Shown here: positions 1 to 7,786 of the stretch, piece by piece | How positions within the stretch are numbered: the first letter of the stretch is position 1 | How the letters are laid out: each line of letters begins with the position of its first letter | Source of the DNA: Brevibacillus sp051967035 | GTDB taxonomy: Bacteria; Bacillota; Bacilli; Brevibacillales; Brevibacillaceae | DNA: 64,000 nucleotides | Assembly: GCF_051967035.1 (NCBI RefSeq) | Contig: NZ_JBQCKK010000010.1 | Coordinates: 62,001 to 126,000 of the forward strand | Direction: 5' to 3' | Made by a program: the position numbers and the translations under genes | The notes under the pieces: generated by a model | What the model saw: only the letters and a program-made list of their open reading frames with translations | The model's database searches: none | Told to the model about the DNA's origin: nothing

Positions 1-2159
1 GCCGTGACGATTCCCTTGACGGCTTTTACCGTGCCGTTTTCCAGCGGGGACTGGTGGGAGGCGCCTTGGATATCGTGGATGCGCACGCTCTCTTTTTGGA
101 TCGTGTAGCGGAAGCTGGCGACTTTGCTGTCCGTGAAGCCTTCCTTGACAGCAAACGCCTGAATCGTCGTATCCGCGTCGAGCTGGATCGGTTCTATATA
201 GACGGTACTGTCTCTGGTCGGCTCCGAGCCGTCTGTCGTGTAGTAAATGTTTGCGTCTGCCATGGACGTGGACAACGTCACTTTGGTGCCTGCCGCGACC
301 AGAGGGCCTGGGGGATACGCCGTCACCGTCGGCACCCGCGTCTCATCCTCGACCAAATCGGCCAGCGTCCGCGGCACCAGCTTGTATTCGTTAAAATCGT
401 AGTTGACCACTCCGGTGATGCGGGCGTAAGTCGTGCCCGGTTCCAGAGGGAGAGTGACGGGCGGGCGGGAAAGGAAGCGGCCCTGCTCGTCTTGCAATGT
501 GTAATTCCCGTTCTGTACAGACTGGACCGTCACATTGCGGACCGTCACCAGTTGGCCTTCGATCGCTTCTCCCGCATGAGCCGCAAAATGTTCCGATGTG
601 ACCAGCCGCGGCGTCGGCACCCCAGCCTGCTTCTCTACGACTGTCACGTCGTCGGCTGCGACTTCGAGCTGTTCCAGCCCGTAGTAGTCATTCCTTTTTC
701 CTGTCGCCCGGATGTTGTCTCCGACCGCAATGTTGGCAGCAAGCCCCGGACCGCGCAGGACCAGCCCGGCCGTTTCGTCCTGTAGGTAGACGTTGTTTTG
801 GCCTCCCGCCTCAAAGATAGCGGTCACGATCCCCGCGACACTCGCGGTTGTTCCCGGTGCCAGTGCTCTTGCCTCGGCAATGGGCATGGCCGAGGACACA
901 GACTTGGCAATCGGCACAGGCTCGCTCTCGAACATCTTGCCGTGCTCGCTTGCGAGCTGCTGCGTCACGTAGACGGCTTCCACCTGCTCGATTCCTTGCA
1001 ACGTATAGGAAAACGCGCCGTTCTCCCCTGCGCTGCCTGTCAGATTGCCGTTGAGCAACAGGCTGTTGCCAGCTGGCGCATCATAGGCGCGCAAAATCGC
1101 CTTGCCCGCGGCTGCCCCCGCTTGGCCTTTTAGCTCCGCGGCGCTTCCGGCCTGCTGTAGGCTGATTTTTTCAGCCGTCACAACAGGGCTTGCCTCGGCT
1201 GGCAGCAGCTCGATGCTCTCGCTCTCCTGTTTGCCACTCTCCGTCGCTGTGAGATAGACCGCTGCCGCAGTCGGATGGGCAAACGTCAATTCGACTTGAC
1301 CGGAATCGTTCGACACCTGCTCAGCCAGCGGCGTTTCGCTGCCAGCTGGCGGATTTGCGTACACTTTGATGGTGACATGCGGACGAACTTGGCCGCGAAT
1401 GACGGCTTCCGCCGGATTCGTATGGTCAAACAGCAGCTCTCGGCCGCTCGGCTTCTCGCTGACATCGCTGTCTGTCGGCGGCGGCTCTGCCGGACTCTGC
1501 GTATTTTTCGGAGTAGGCTCTCCCACTACGAAGTCGGCGCTGTTGTTGTCCGTGTCCCAGCCGTTTCCGCCGTTTGGCACAATACCATCCGCGCGGCTTT
1601 TGCGGGAAGCGCTGGTAGCTGCCGACGTAGTGGGAGCAGGACCAGCCCCCTCATAGCCATTGGCCGCTCCGAAGCCGACCAGATCGACTACATCGGGCCG
1701 GGCCGATACATCGGCTCCCGTCAAGATGGTTCCGCTGCTGACGAGGGCCACTTTTCCAGCCGCGTTTCCCATTGGAATCGCGCCCTCGGCATCTGCGGGG
1801 GGAAGACCAGTCGTTCCTCCTGACCCAGCCGCCTGCTGAATCAGGTAATATCCGTATGGAGCGATGCTGCCCGTCAAGTCTGTCTTGCTCCATGCCGTCC
1901 CGTTTGCAGAGGCGTACTGCACAGACCAGCCTGCAAGCGAGACGGGCGTGCCCGTCGGATTGTACAGTTCCATAAAATCGTTTTTGTAATGGGCCCCGTT
2001 GTTTCCTCCGCCGCCGTACACCTCGCTGATGACGACATGTCCGGCTTGCTGCGCTTTTGCCTGCGGCTCCCATCCGCTCGGCAGAACCGCGCTCGCGACA
2101 ACCGCCGCACTCAACGCCAGCTTCGCGAGACAGCGCCAGCTTCTCTTTTGGCTTTGCAT
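1..2159 (-). CDS. Secreted lamin-tail/OB-fold nuclease-like protein (3' end outside window)
   Basis: The reading frame is open from an ATG at 2159, behind GAGGAGG, to the left edge, giving about 719 residues without a stop. Residues 1-36 form a signal peptide (SWRCLAKLALSAAVVASAV core). Residues 40-165 are a lamin-tail domain (VVISEVYGGGGNN, FMELYNPTG). A Pro/Thr linker and Ig-like stretches follow. An OB-fold-like segment lies near 440-520 (VAGIVTAIFEAGGQNNVYLQ), and a chitobiase C-terminal-like domain near 608-690 (IYYTTDGSEPT). The last visible residues (ENGTVKAVKGIVTA) look like the start of a second OB fold. This order is typical of large extracellular endonuclease/exonuclease/phosphatase-fold nucleases; the catalytic domain would lie outside the window, so nuclease activity is inferred. 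It probably scavenges nucleic acid or phosphate at the cell surface. Confidence 0.75.
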   Translation of the reverse strand, partial: MQSQKRSWRCLAKLALSAAVVASAVLPSGWEPQAKAQQAGHVVISEVYGGGGNNGAHYKNDFMELYNPTGTPVSLAGWSVQYASANGTAWSKTDLTGSIAPYGYYLIQQAAGSGGTTGLPPADAEGAIPMGNAAGKVALVSSGTILTGADVSARPDVVDLVGFGAANGYEGAGPAPTTSAATSASRKSRADGIVPNGGNGWDTDNNSADFVVGEPTPKNTQSPAEPPPTDSDVSEKPSGRELLFDHTNPAEAVIRGQVRPHVTIKVYANPPAGSETPLAEQVSNDSGQVELTFAHPTAAAVYLTATESGKQESESIELLPAEASPVVTAEKISLQQAGSAAELKGQAGAAAGKAILRAYDAPAGNSLLLNGNLTGSAGENGAFSYTLQGIEQVEAVYVTQQLASEHGKMFESEPVPIAKSVSSAMPIAEARALAPGTTASVAGIVTAIFEAGGQNNVYLQDETAGLVLRGPGLAANIAVGDNIRATGKRNDYYGLEQLEVAADDVTVVEKQAGVPTPRLVTSEHFAAHAGEAIEGQLVTVRNVTVQSVQNGNYTLQDEQGRFLSRPPVTLPLEPGTTYARITGVVNYDFNEYKLVPRTLADLVEDETRVPTVTAYPPGPLVAAGTKVTLSTSMADANIYYTTDGSEPTRDSTVYIEPIQLDADTTIQAFAVKEGFTDSKVASFRYTIQKESVRIHDIQGASHQSPLENGTVKAVKGIVT

Positions 2160-2440
2160 TCTCTTTTTCTTCCTCCTCTCAAATAGGCGAAACCATAACC
2201 ATGAACATCGTAAACAAATCATCCAAATTTGATGTAAATTAGATGTGAAGATTTCATATTCCTTCCATTTTTGTAAAATAAAAAACGCCAAGGCAGGTGG
2301 AACACCATAAGCGCTTCCAAAAACGACGAAACCAGTGTGCTCCCGCTGCGTACGGAAACACACTGGCTGCTTGGACTTGTGCATAGCTGTCTACTTGACA
2401 GGGGTACGTGCATCCTTCACTGGGAGGACGAACGATGCCT

Positions 2441-2662
2441 TTATCTCACCAAACTCGAAATCAGGAGCAAGAATACAAAGACAAAAAACAGAGACAGAAA
2501 TGAATAACCAACGATTCTCAACCATCTTGGCATTGTTTTCATATTTATTTTTGTAGGTGGCCCGCTTCCTTCTATTCGCTGCGCATCCTCCAACATTTCA
2601 TTGATAGGAGTGCGCTCTGAACCGGATGTATCTGTAGGTATCGTTTTGTTCTTTTCATTCAT
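2441..2662 (-). CDS. Small membrane protein with one C-terminal helix
   Basis: This 73-residue protein starts at ATG 2662 behind GGGAGGG. Residues 1-45 are polar (NEKNKTIPTDTSGSERTP). One transmembrane helix follows near residues 50-70 (IVGYSFLSLFFVFVFLLLI), then a short SSLVR tail. The layout suggests a tail-anchored protein facing the cytoplasm. I do not recognise the family. It lies alone between the nuclease-like gene downstream and a divergent secreted-protein gene, so context gives no function. The good ribosome binding site and the clean helix are the reasons for calling it. Confidence 0.6.
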   Translation of the reverse strand: MNEKNKTIPTDTSGSERTPINEMLEDAQRIEGSGPPTKINMKTMPRWLRIVGYSFLSLFFVFVFLLLISSLVR

Positions 2663-2917
2663 TTATTGTCCCTCCCTCATCGGAAACAGGCCGGGGTTAT
2701 TCAGCCCCAGCTTGTTTCGTCCTGCAAGTGAACTTCGCTTTGTTGCCCGCTTTTCCCCTGTTCCTGTTTTGTAGACGGGCTGTCACCTGTCTGTAACGAT
2801 CCCTTCTGCTCTTTCGCTCATAATGAACGTGTAGCAAGACACATGAACCACTCACCACACACTCATGAAAACTTGCCACACTCTGAACAAATGCGAAGAC
2901 AAGGGAGGAGATTCAGC

Positions 2918-3577
2918 ATGAACAACTGGAACAAAATCGTCACAGGGACATTGCTCACCTCGGTGCTTTTCACCGGACAAGCCCTGACCGCCGACGCTGC
3001 AAGCACAGGCTCTGCCACAAAAGACTTGCAGGTGCTCGCAGAAAAAACGGCGGACGTGACAGGCGACAACAAGGCCGACACGATTACGCTCTATGGGAAA
3101 AAGGAGAAAAACAGCCCGTACGTATCCGCCCTCACTGTCAACGTAACAGATGGCCGGACCAAGAAATCGTTTACGATTGACGTCAAAGACGGCGGCTATG
3201 AGCCCAAGCTGTCCGTGCAAGACTTCACCTACGACAAAAAAGGCGAGATCATGGTCAGCGCCAATACGGGCGGCAGCGGCGGCTACACCACCCAGCACAT
3301 CTACACCGTCAAAAACGGCAAAGCCGAAAAGCTCAGCCTGCCCGGCCTTGATAAAGACAAACAAGGCATCGTTGGAGGCGGCTTTGTCGAGTTGAAGCCA
3401 ATCGACGAGAACAAAAACGGCCTCTACGTGCTGGAAGGCACAGAGCGTCTGACCGGAGACTACAACGCAGACGTGCGCGGCTACCTCCGCTCCAAATGGA
3501 AGTGGAGCCAAAACAAATGGGAGCTGATGAGCGCCCATTTCGAGCCGACTAAAAGCGGAGAAAACAGGATGAAATGA
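2918..3577 (+). CDS. Secreted protein of unknown function
   Basis: This is a 219-residue protein. The start at ATG 2918 is chosen over in-frame upstream options because AGGGAGGAG lies just ahead and a signal peptide begins there (NKIVTGTLLTSVLFTGQA, cleavage near ADA-AS). The mature part opens with a stretch resembling FG-GAP/VCBS or EF-hand-like calcium loops (ADVTGDNKADTITLYGKK). It continues as a beta-rich domain with GGSGGYTTQHIYTV and ends in a lysine-rich tail. Similar Bacillus proteins are secreted VCBS-repeat-like proteins without assigned function. A strong terminator follows at 3644, so it is probably monocistronic. Confidence 0.7.
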   Translation: MNNWNKIVTGTLLTSVLFTGQALTADAASTGSATKDLQVLAEKTADVTGDNKADTITLYGKKEKNSPYVSALTVNVTDGRTKKSFTIDVKDGGYEPKLSVQDFTYDKKGEIMVSANTGGSGGYTTQHIYTVKNGKAEKLSLPGLDKDKQGIVGGGFVELKPIDENKNGLYVLEGTERLTGDYNADVRGYLRSKWKWSQNKWELMSAHFEPTKSGENRMK

Positions 3578-3643
3578 AAAAGGCGTTTGTGCTGGTGAAA
3601 CGCTAAACCTGGCTACCGAGGCTTCACCCTGCCTAGCAAGCAA

Positions 3644-3684
3644 GGCCACCTTTTGCTCTTGACGGAGCGAAAGGTGGCCTTTTT
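3644..3684 (+). terminator. Rho-independent terminator after the secreted-protein gene
   Basis: A 15-base stem, GGCCACCTTTTGCTC pairing with GAGCGAAAGGTGGCC around a 6-base loop, is followed by TTTTT. It lies 66 bases after the stop of the plus-strand gene and just before the convergent acetyltransferase stop. On the minus strand the T-tract is poor, so it mainly serves the plus strand. Confidence 0.9.
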
Positions 3685-3700
3685 GGGGACGAAGGCCGGT

Positions 3701-4159
3701 TTACCTGGCTCTATCCCTCTTCCCCGCAAGTCCCGCCTCTTTCTTTTTCACACATAAAAAACGCTCAACGCCGGGGTAGACCTCCCCGAGACTCTCCACC
3801 GTAAACCCGCACGACTGATAAAAGGCGACCGCCTCCTGATCGGTTTCGGCTTGAATGGCAGTAAACCCGTGCAGAGCCAACACCTCGTCGATCAATTGGT
3901 GGCCGATGCCTTGCCCGCGCCGCTCTTTTGTGACCGCGATATGCAGAATGACCGCTGTCTTCTCTGCCGGATTGATTTTCAGCCCGATAATGGCAAAGAC
4001 GCCATCGTCGTCGACGCAGGCGTATAAAATCCGGTTCGGATCGGATTTGTATAATCTCATCAGCACGTTCAGCTTTTCTCGTGTCGGGTTGTACAGGCAT
4101 GGCGCAATCACGGACGCAACGTCGTCCGTCAGCTCATCGACCTTTTTTAGCGGGAGCAT
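3701..4159 (-). CDS. GNAT family N-acetyltransferase
   Basis: This 152-residue protein starts at ATG 4159 behind GGAGGG. It is a single GNAT domain. Motif A carries the acetyl-CoA pyrophosphate loop RRGQGIG (residues 80-86), preceded by the beta4 strand VILHIAVTKE. The C-terminal AVAFYQSCGF segment (near 111-120) holds the usual tyrosine. The family moves an acetyl group from acetyl-CoA to an amine; the substrate cannot be told from the sequence. It lies alone, convergent with the secreted-protein gene. Confidence 0.85.
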   Translation of the reverse strand: MLPLKKVDELTDDVASVIAPCLYNPTREKLNVLMRLYKSDPNRILYACVDDDGVFAIIGLKINPAEKTAVILHIAVTKERRGQGIGHQLIDEVLALHGFTAIQAETDQEAVAFYQSCGFTVESLGEVYPGVERFLCVKKKEAGLAGKRDRAR

Positions 4160-4316
4160 GTTTTCCCTCCTTTATCGGGCCGTACCCTTGACTCGCAAAG
4201 CGGCCTGCCTGGCGCAAAAGCCCGCGAATGGACAAATGACAACAAACACGTCATGGCGCGCTCTCGGCAGCATCCCTAAATTTACCACTGGCTGAAGGAA
4301 AAGATCAATAAGAAAA

Positions 4317-4341
4317 CAGCCATCCCGCAAGAGAATGGCTG
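4317..4341 (-). terminator. Terminator retained behind the livG-type remnant
   Basis: CAGCCAT pairs with ATGGCTG around an 11-base loop. On the minus strand it is followed by TTTTCTTATT. It lies just after the stop codon of the LivG-like remnant, where the intact gene would have had its terminator. Confidence 0.6.
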
Positions 4342-4360
4342 CTTTTCCTGCTTTCAACCG

Positions 4361-4681
4361 TCACAACCAGCGCTTTCGCCGTTTGTAGTGCTTCACCTGA
4401 CGAAAGCTTTTGCGCTTCCCGTCGCTCACCCCCAGGTAAAACTCGCGAACATCCTCGTTGGACTGCAACGACTCCACGCCCCTCGACACGCTTTTGCAGA
4501 CCGTACGACAAAGTGCCCACTGGCTTGTGCCGGATGGACTCAATCTCCAGAAACGAGATGATCTCCTCAACAGCTTGGCGATGCTCGATTTCTTCCTGCT
4601 GTGCCTTCCTTCAGATAGCGAAGGTCGGGCTGCCGAAAAAAGGCGACCAGTCCCCGCTCCGTGTGGCCGAACAGGTCGGGA
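4361..4681 (-). pseudogene. Remnant of a LivG-type branched-chain amino acid ABC ATPase
   Basis: Read on the minus strand, one frame gives HTERGLVAFFRQPD. A second gives EEIISFLEIESIRHKPVGT followed by LSYGLQKRVE. A third ends in SNEDVREFYLGV and KHYKRRKRWL before a TGA at 4361. These match, in order, the middle helical region, the LSYG signature segment and the C-terminal tail of LivG-like ATP-binding proteins linked to branched-chain amino acid or phenylacetate uptake. The N-terminal Walker A part is missing. Everything between the signature motif and the tail, including Walker B and the H-loop, is deleted, with frameshifts at the joints. It cannot encode a working ATPase. The family assignment rests on recalled motifs. 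Confidence 0.7.
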
Positions 4682-4713
4682 CAAAAAAATACCCCAACCG
4701 AAAGGCGGGGTAT
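4682..4713 (-). terminator. Terminator of the purine permease gene
   Basis: On the minus strand ATACCCC pairs with GGGGTAT around CGCCTTTCGGTT and is followed by seven T. It lies seven bases after the permease stop codon. Confidence 0.9.
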
Positions 4714-4719
4714 CGTTCC

Positions 4720-6012
4720 TTACGTGAATACAGGCAGCATCAGATTGAGCAAAAACAGCCCGGCGATCACATAGAGCAGAGCAGGCACTTCCCGGCGCTT
4801 GCCCAGCGCGAGCTTCATCAGCGGATAGGCCACGAAGCCGAAGGCGATGCCGTCCACAATGCTGTAGGACAGCGGAATGATCGCGATAATCAAAAAGGCG
4901 GGGAAGCCCTCCGAGAAGTCTTTCAGATTGATGTTCTGCACATTTTGCAGCATCAGTGCCCCGATGATGATGAGCACAGGCGCCACCGCGCCGTCCGGGA
5001 TCATTTTCACCACCGGAATCAGGCCGAGCGAGAACAACAGAAGCGTCCCGGTGACAAGCGTGGTCAGTCCGGTCCGCCCCCCTGCCGCAATTCCGGCTGC
5101 CGTCTCTACCGTGGATACGGTCGGACTCGTTCCCAGGATGCCGGAGATAGCCGCCGACAAGGCGTTAGCCTGCAACGAGCGGCGGAACTTTTGCGGCTGA
5201 CCGATCATCGCCGTATGCCCGTGCAGCAAGCCGATGTTTTCAAACACGACCACCATTGCGAGCGAAAAGGTCGCGATCCAGAACGGCAAGGTCCAGATGG
5301 CGGAAAACGACAGACCGCCCAGTACTTGTCCGTACTGCGCAAACGAAAACGTCTCCCCTGTCCCCGGCGCGACGATCCCGAACAAAAAGCCAAGTCCCGT
5401 ACCAGCCGCAATCCCGATCAGGAAGTTGCCGGGGACATTGCGCACAAACAGGATCAGCGTGAGGAGGAGCGTCACCAACGTCACGATCACATGCGGGCTG
5501 GACAAATCGCCCAGCGCGACGAAGGTGGACGGATTGGTGACGATCAGGCCGCCTTTTTGCAGCCCGATAAAGGTCAAAAACAAGCCGATGCCTACCGTAA
5601 TCGCTTCCTTCAGCGAAGCGGGAATCGCATTGGACAAAATCGCCGCCGCGCGGGTAAAGGCGATGACGGTAAAGATCAGGCCGGAAACGAATACAGCCGC
5701 CAGCGCTTCCTGCCAGGAGAGGCCCATCGACTGGCAAAGCGTATAGGTGAACAGCGCATTAATCCCCATGCCGGGGACGAGGATGATCGGAGCATTCGCC
5801 CAGAAAGCCATGAACAAGGATCCGATAAAAGCGGTCCATACAGTCGCCAAAATCCCTGCCTCCATGGGAATTCCGGCGTCCTGCAAAATCGAAGCGTTTA
5901 CGGCAACAATGTAGACAATGGTGACAAAGCCGATAAAACCGGCGATCAGCTCCCGTTGAAACGTCGTGTCGCAAGCGCGCAAGTGAAACAGCTTATCCAG
6001 CCACGTACGCAC
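4720..6012 (-). CDS. NCS2/AzgA-type guanine-hypoxanthine permease
   Basis: This 430-residue membrane protein starts at GTG 6012, chosen because GGAAGGGA lies 8 bases ahead; an upstream ATG at 6072 has no site. Many hydrophobic helices alternate with short loops. Family hallmarks are visible: the early IVYIVAVNASILQDAG stretch, WANAPIILVPGMGINA, and NALSAAISGILGTSPTVST. These belong to the AzgA branch of the NCS2 family (B. subtilis PbuG/PbuO), proton symporters for guanine, hypoxanthine or adenine. It diverges from a LysR-type gene across 147 bases that hold an inverted repeat, so control by that regulator is likely. No guanine riboswitch was recognised upstream. Confidence 0.88.
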   Translation of the reverse strand: MRTWLDKLFHLRACDTTFQRELIAGFIGFVTIVYIVAVNASILQDAGIPMEAGILATVWTAFIGSLFMAFWANAPIILVPGMGINALFTYTLCQSMGLSWQEALAAVFVSGLIFTVIAFTRAAAILSNAIPASLKEAITVGIGLFLTFIGLQKGGLIVTNPSTFVALGDLSSPHVIVTLVTLLLTLILFVRNVPGNFLIGIAAGTGLGFLFGIVAPGTGETFSFAQYGQVLGGLSFSAIWTLPFWIATFSLAMVVVFENIGLLHGHTAMIGQPQKFRRSLQANALSAAISGILGTSPTVSTVETAAGIAAGGRTGLTTLVTGTLLLFSLGLIPVVKMIPDGAVAPVLIIIGALMLQNVQNINLKDFSEGFPAFLIIAIIPLSYSIVDGIAFGFVAYPLMKLALGKRREVPALLYVIAGLFLLNLMLPVFT

Positions 6013-6082
6013 GTCTATTTCCCTTCCTTCTTTCGTCGTCTCTCGATGTTTTGCTGAAACATATGCTATCATAGCAACAACA

Positions 6083-6117
6083 ATATGAAAAATATCGAGT
6101 AAATCTGATTTTCATAT
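6083..6117. promoter_or_regulatory. Inverted repeat in the permease/LysR divergent promoter
   Basis: ATATGAAAA (6083-6091) and TTTTCATAT (6109-6117) form a perfect 9-base inverted repeat with a 17-base spacer. A second palindrome, TGCTA-TCA-TAGCA, lies at 6064-6076. The position between divergent genes, one of them LysR-type, fits a regulator binding site. The assignment is inferred. Confidence 0.5.
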
Positions 6118-6159
6118 CGAAATCATATAGCAGAAAAGCCAACGAAAGAAGGATGACAC

Positions 6160-7029
6160 GTGGATATACGGCAATTGCGCTACTTTATCGCCATCGCGGA
6201 GGAAGGCCAAATTACAGGAGCGGCAAAACGGCTGAACATGGCCCAGCCCCCTTTGAGCCAGCAGCTCAAGCAAATGGAAGACGAGTTGGGCGTCGCGCTC
6301 GTGGAGCGCTCCGGGAAGCGGATGGAGTTGACCGAAGCCGGGCTTACCCTGTACCGCCAGGCGCTGAACATCGTTCATCAGATGGAGGAAGCGCTCGCCG
6401 AGGTAAAAGAAACAGGCGAAGGCATTCGCGGGACGCTGTCCATCGGGGTGAGCGCCTTGTCCGCCTACCGTCTGCCGGAGCAGATTCGACTGTTTCAGCA
6501 AAAATACCCGCTCATCACCTATAAAGTCTGGAAGGGCGACACCCAGCTGCTCAACCAGTGGCTGGAGCGGCGCACCATCGAGGTCGCGATTGTGCGCTTG
6601 CCCCACTCGCTCCACAACTGCACGATGATTCCGCTGGAGGAAGAAGCGTTCGTCCTGATCGTCCCGGCTGACTCGCCGTATGCGGACCGCACGGAAATCC
6701 ACATGGAGGAAATCGCCCGGCTTCCGCTCATCATGCCCAGCCTGCCCGGCCTTGGCATTTACGATTTGCTCATCAAAGAGTTTTCGCGCCTGGGCATTTC
6801 GCCGCACGTCATCTGCGAGTGCCCGGACATCTCGCTGATCGTCAGCATGGTCGCCGCCTCCGTCGGCTCGTCCATCGTCCCGATTTCCGCCTGGAAGACG
6901 CATCAGAGCGAACAAATTCGCGGAATCAGGCTTGCCGGAACGTCCATTTACTCATCCGCTGCTGTCGTCTGGCAGTCGGGCCGGCACTTGTCCAAGGCCG
7001 CCAAGCGGTTTATCGAAACGTTTTCGTAA
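6160..7029 (+). CDS. LysR family transcriptional regulator
   Basis: This is a 289-residue protein, the usual family length. It starts at GTG 6160 behind GAAGGATGA. Residues 1-60 form the winged helix-turn-helix (DIRQLRYFIAIAEEGQITGA, then MAQPPLSQQLKQMEDELG). Residues 90-289 are the periplasmic-binding-like effector domain, starting GTLSIGVSALSAYRLP. It is transcribed away from the AzgA-type permease, the classic layout for a LysR regulator that controls its neighbour. The ligand could be a purine or a related metabolite, but this is inferred from context only. Confidence 0.88.
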   Translation: MDIRQLRYFIAIAEEGQITGAAKRLNMAQPPLSQQLKQMEDELGVALVERSGKRMELTEAGLTLYRQALNIVHQMEEALAEVKETGEGIRGTLSIGVSALSAYRLPEQIRLFQQKYPLITYKVWKGDTQLLNQWLERRTIEVAIVRLPHSLHNCTMIPLEEEAFVLIVPADSPYADRTEIHMEEIARLPLIMPSLPGLGIYDLLIKEFSRLGISPHVICECPDISLIVSMVAASVGSSIVPISAWKTHQSEQIRGIRLAGTSIYSSAAVVWQSGRHLSKAAKRFIETFS

Positions 7030-7049
7030 ACGGGTAGAAACCGAAACAA

Positions 7050-7088
7050 AAACCCGTGCGCACAGCCATCTGCTACGCGCACGGGTTT
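7050..7088. terminator. Bidirectional terminator hairpin after the LysR gene
   Basis: AAACCCGTGCGC (7050-7061) pairs perfectly with GCGCACGGGTTT (7077-7088). On the minus strand TTTTTGTTT follows, so it could also end transcription from the DUF523 side. Confidence 0.8.
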
Positions 7089-7105
7089 CATGGTATCATT
7101 TGTAA

Positions 7106-7288
7106 AAAAACGCAAAGGAGCGCCACCACTTTGCCACCGATGAGCTTGTTTACACGAAGTCGCTCTTTTCCGATGTCATGTACAAAATCGAATACGAACG
7201 GGATCAGGCAGGAAATGTCGTAGCGTACCATACTGTTTCCGCCCCTGCTATTCGCTGCTTCGCTTGCGAAAAACGGTGCTATCAATAA
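7106..7288 (+). pseudogene. Degraded small ORF with its own terminator
   Basis: The frame ending at TAA 7286-7288 reads ATDELVYTKSLFSDVMYKIE and continues to AIRCFACEKRCYQ. It has no ATG, GTG or TTG between its upstream stop (7103) and the internal ATG at 7178. A good site, AAAGGAG, sits 8 bases before a TTG at 7131, but that TTG is in another frame, so one indel would restore a gene of about 52 codons. A hairpin (AACTTGG/CCAAGTT, 7287-7305) with TTTT overlaps the stop codon, as expected for a gene end. The product is unknown, with a Cys-rich end (CFACEKRC). It could instead be a short real gene starting at 7178. Confidence 0.4.
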
Positions 7289-7307
7289 CTTGGAGCAGCC
7301 AAGTTTT
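7287..7307 (+). terminator. Terminator of the degraded small ORF
   Basis: AACTTGG-AGCAG-CCAAGTT is followed by TT (four T in all). It overlaps the TAA of the small plus-strand ORF. The stem is short, so strength is uncertain. Confidence 0.5.
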
Positions 7308-7321
7308 CTGCTGCGCGAAAG

Positions 7322-7762
7322 CTAGTTTCGCTCCGACTTCACCTCGATGCCATGTCGGCGAAACAGCGCCGCCGTCACGCCTGCTCCCGGCACCTTGTTC
7401 CCGGAAAAGTGGCCGTCGTACACAAACGAGCTGCCGCAGGACGGGCTGTTCTCTTTCAGGATCGCGGCGGTTGCGCCGACCGTCTTCGCCAGTCGCAGCG
7501 CCTGATAAGCGCCCGCCACAAATTCAGCCGTCACATCGCGGCCGGTCTGGTCGATCACTTTCGCCCGCCCGTCCAGCACGTCGTTCCCGTCTCCCCCGAC
7601 AATCTCCGCTGGCGGACGCGGGGTCGGCAAGCCGCCCAGCTGCTCCGGACAGACAGGAATGACTTGGCCGTCGCGCAGCAACTGCTCCAGCTCCTTGTCC
7701 AGACACGATGTTTGGTCGTAGCGGCATTCGCAGCCGATCAGACAGGCGCTAATCATTTTCAC
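7322..7762 (-). CDS. DUF523 family protein
   Basis: This 146-residue protein starts at GTG 7762, 8 bases after GGAGG. It shows the DUF523 pattern throughout: the N-terminal cysteine cluster ISACLIGCECRYD, then VIPVCPEQLGGLPTPR, and the C-terminal AAILKENSPSCGSSFVYDG. The family is widespread and has conserved cysteines; its biochemical role is not established. The gene lies 24 bases downstream of the pantothenate kinase stop in the same direction, so the two probably share a transcript. Confidence 0.88.
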   Translation of the reverse strand: MKMISACLIGCECRYDQTSCLDKELEQLLRDGQVIPVCPEQLGGLPTPRPPAEIVGGDGNDVLDGRAKVIDQTGRDVTAEFVAGAYQALRLAKTVGATAAILKENSPSCGSSFVYDGHFSGNKVPGAGVTAALFRRHGIEVKSERN

Positions 7763-7786
7763 TGGCTATCCCTCCCGCCGCTATGC

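Noticed and set aside
2306..2319. CATAAGCGCTTCCA as a cre site ahead of the nuclease-like gene
   Set aside because: It misses the outer consensus bases and no promoter could be placed beside it.
4513..6057. A 514-codon open frame on the plus strand opposite the purine permease
   Set aside because: It is antisense to a clear permease, has low-complexity Arg/Gln-rich content and no ribosome binding site. Many similar long antisense frames occur in this GC-rich window (for example 13031-14548, 25915-27195 and 59340-61040).
6013..6159. Purine riboswitch ahead of the permease
   Set aside because: The conserved purine aptamer core was not found; the region is short and holds palindromes instead.
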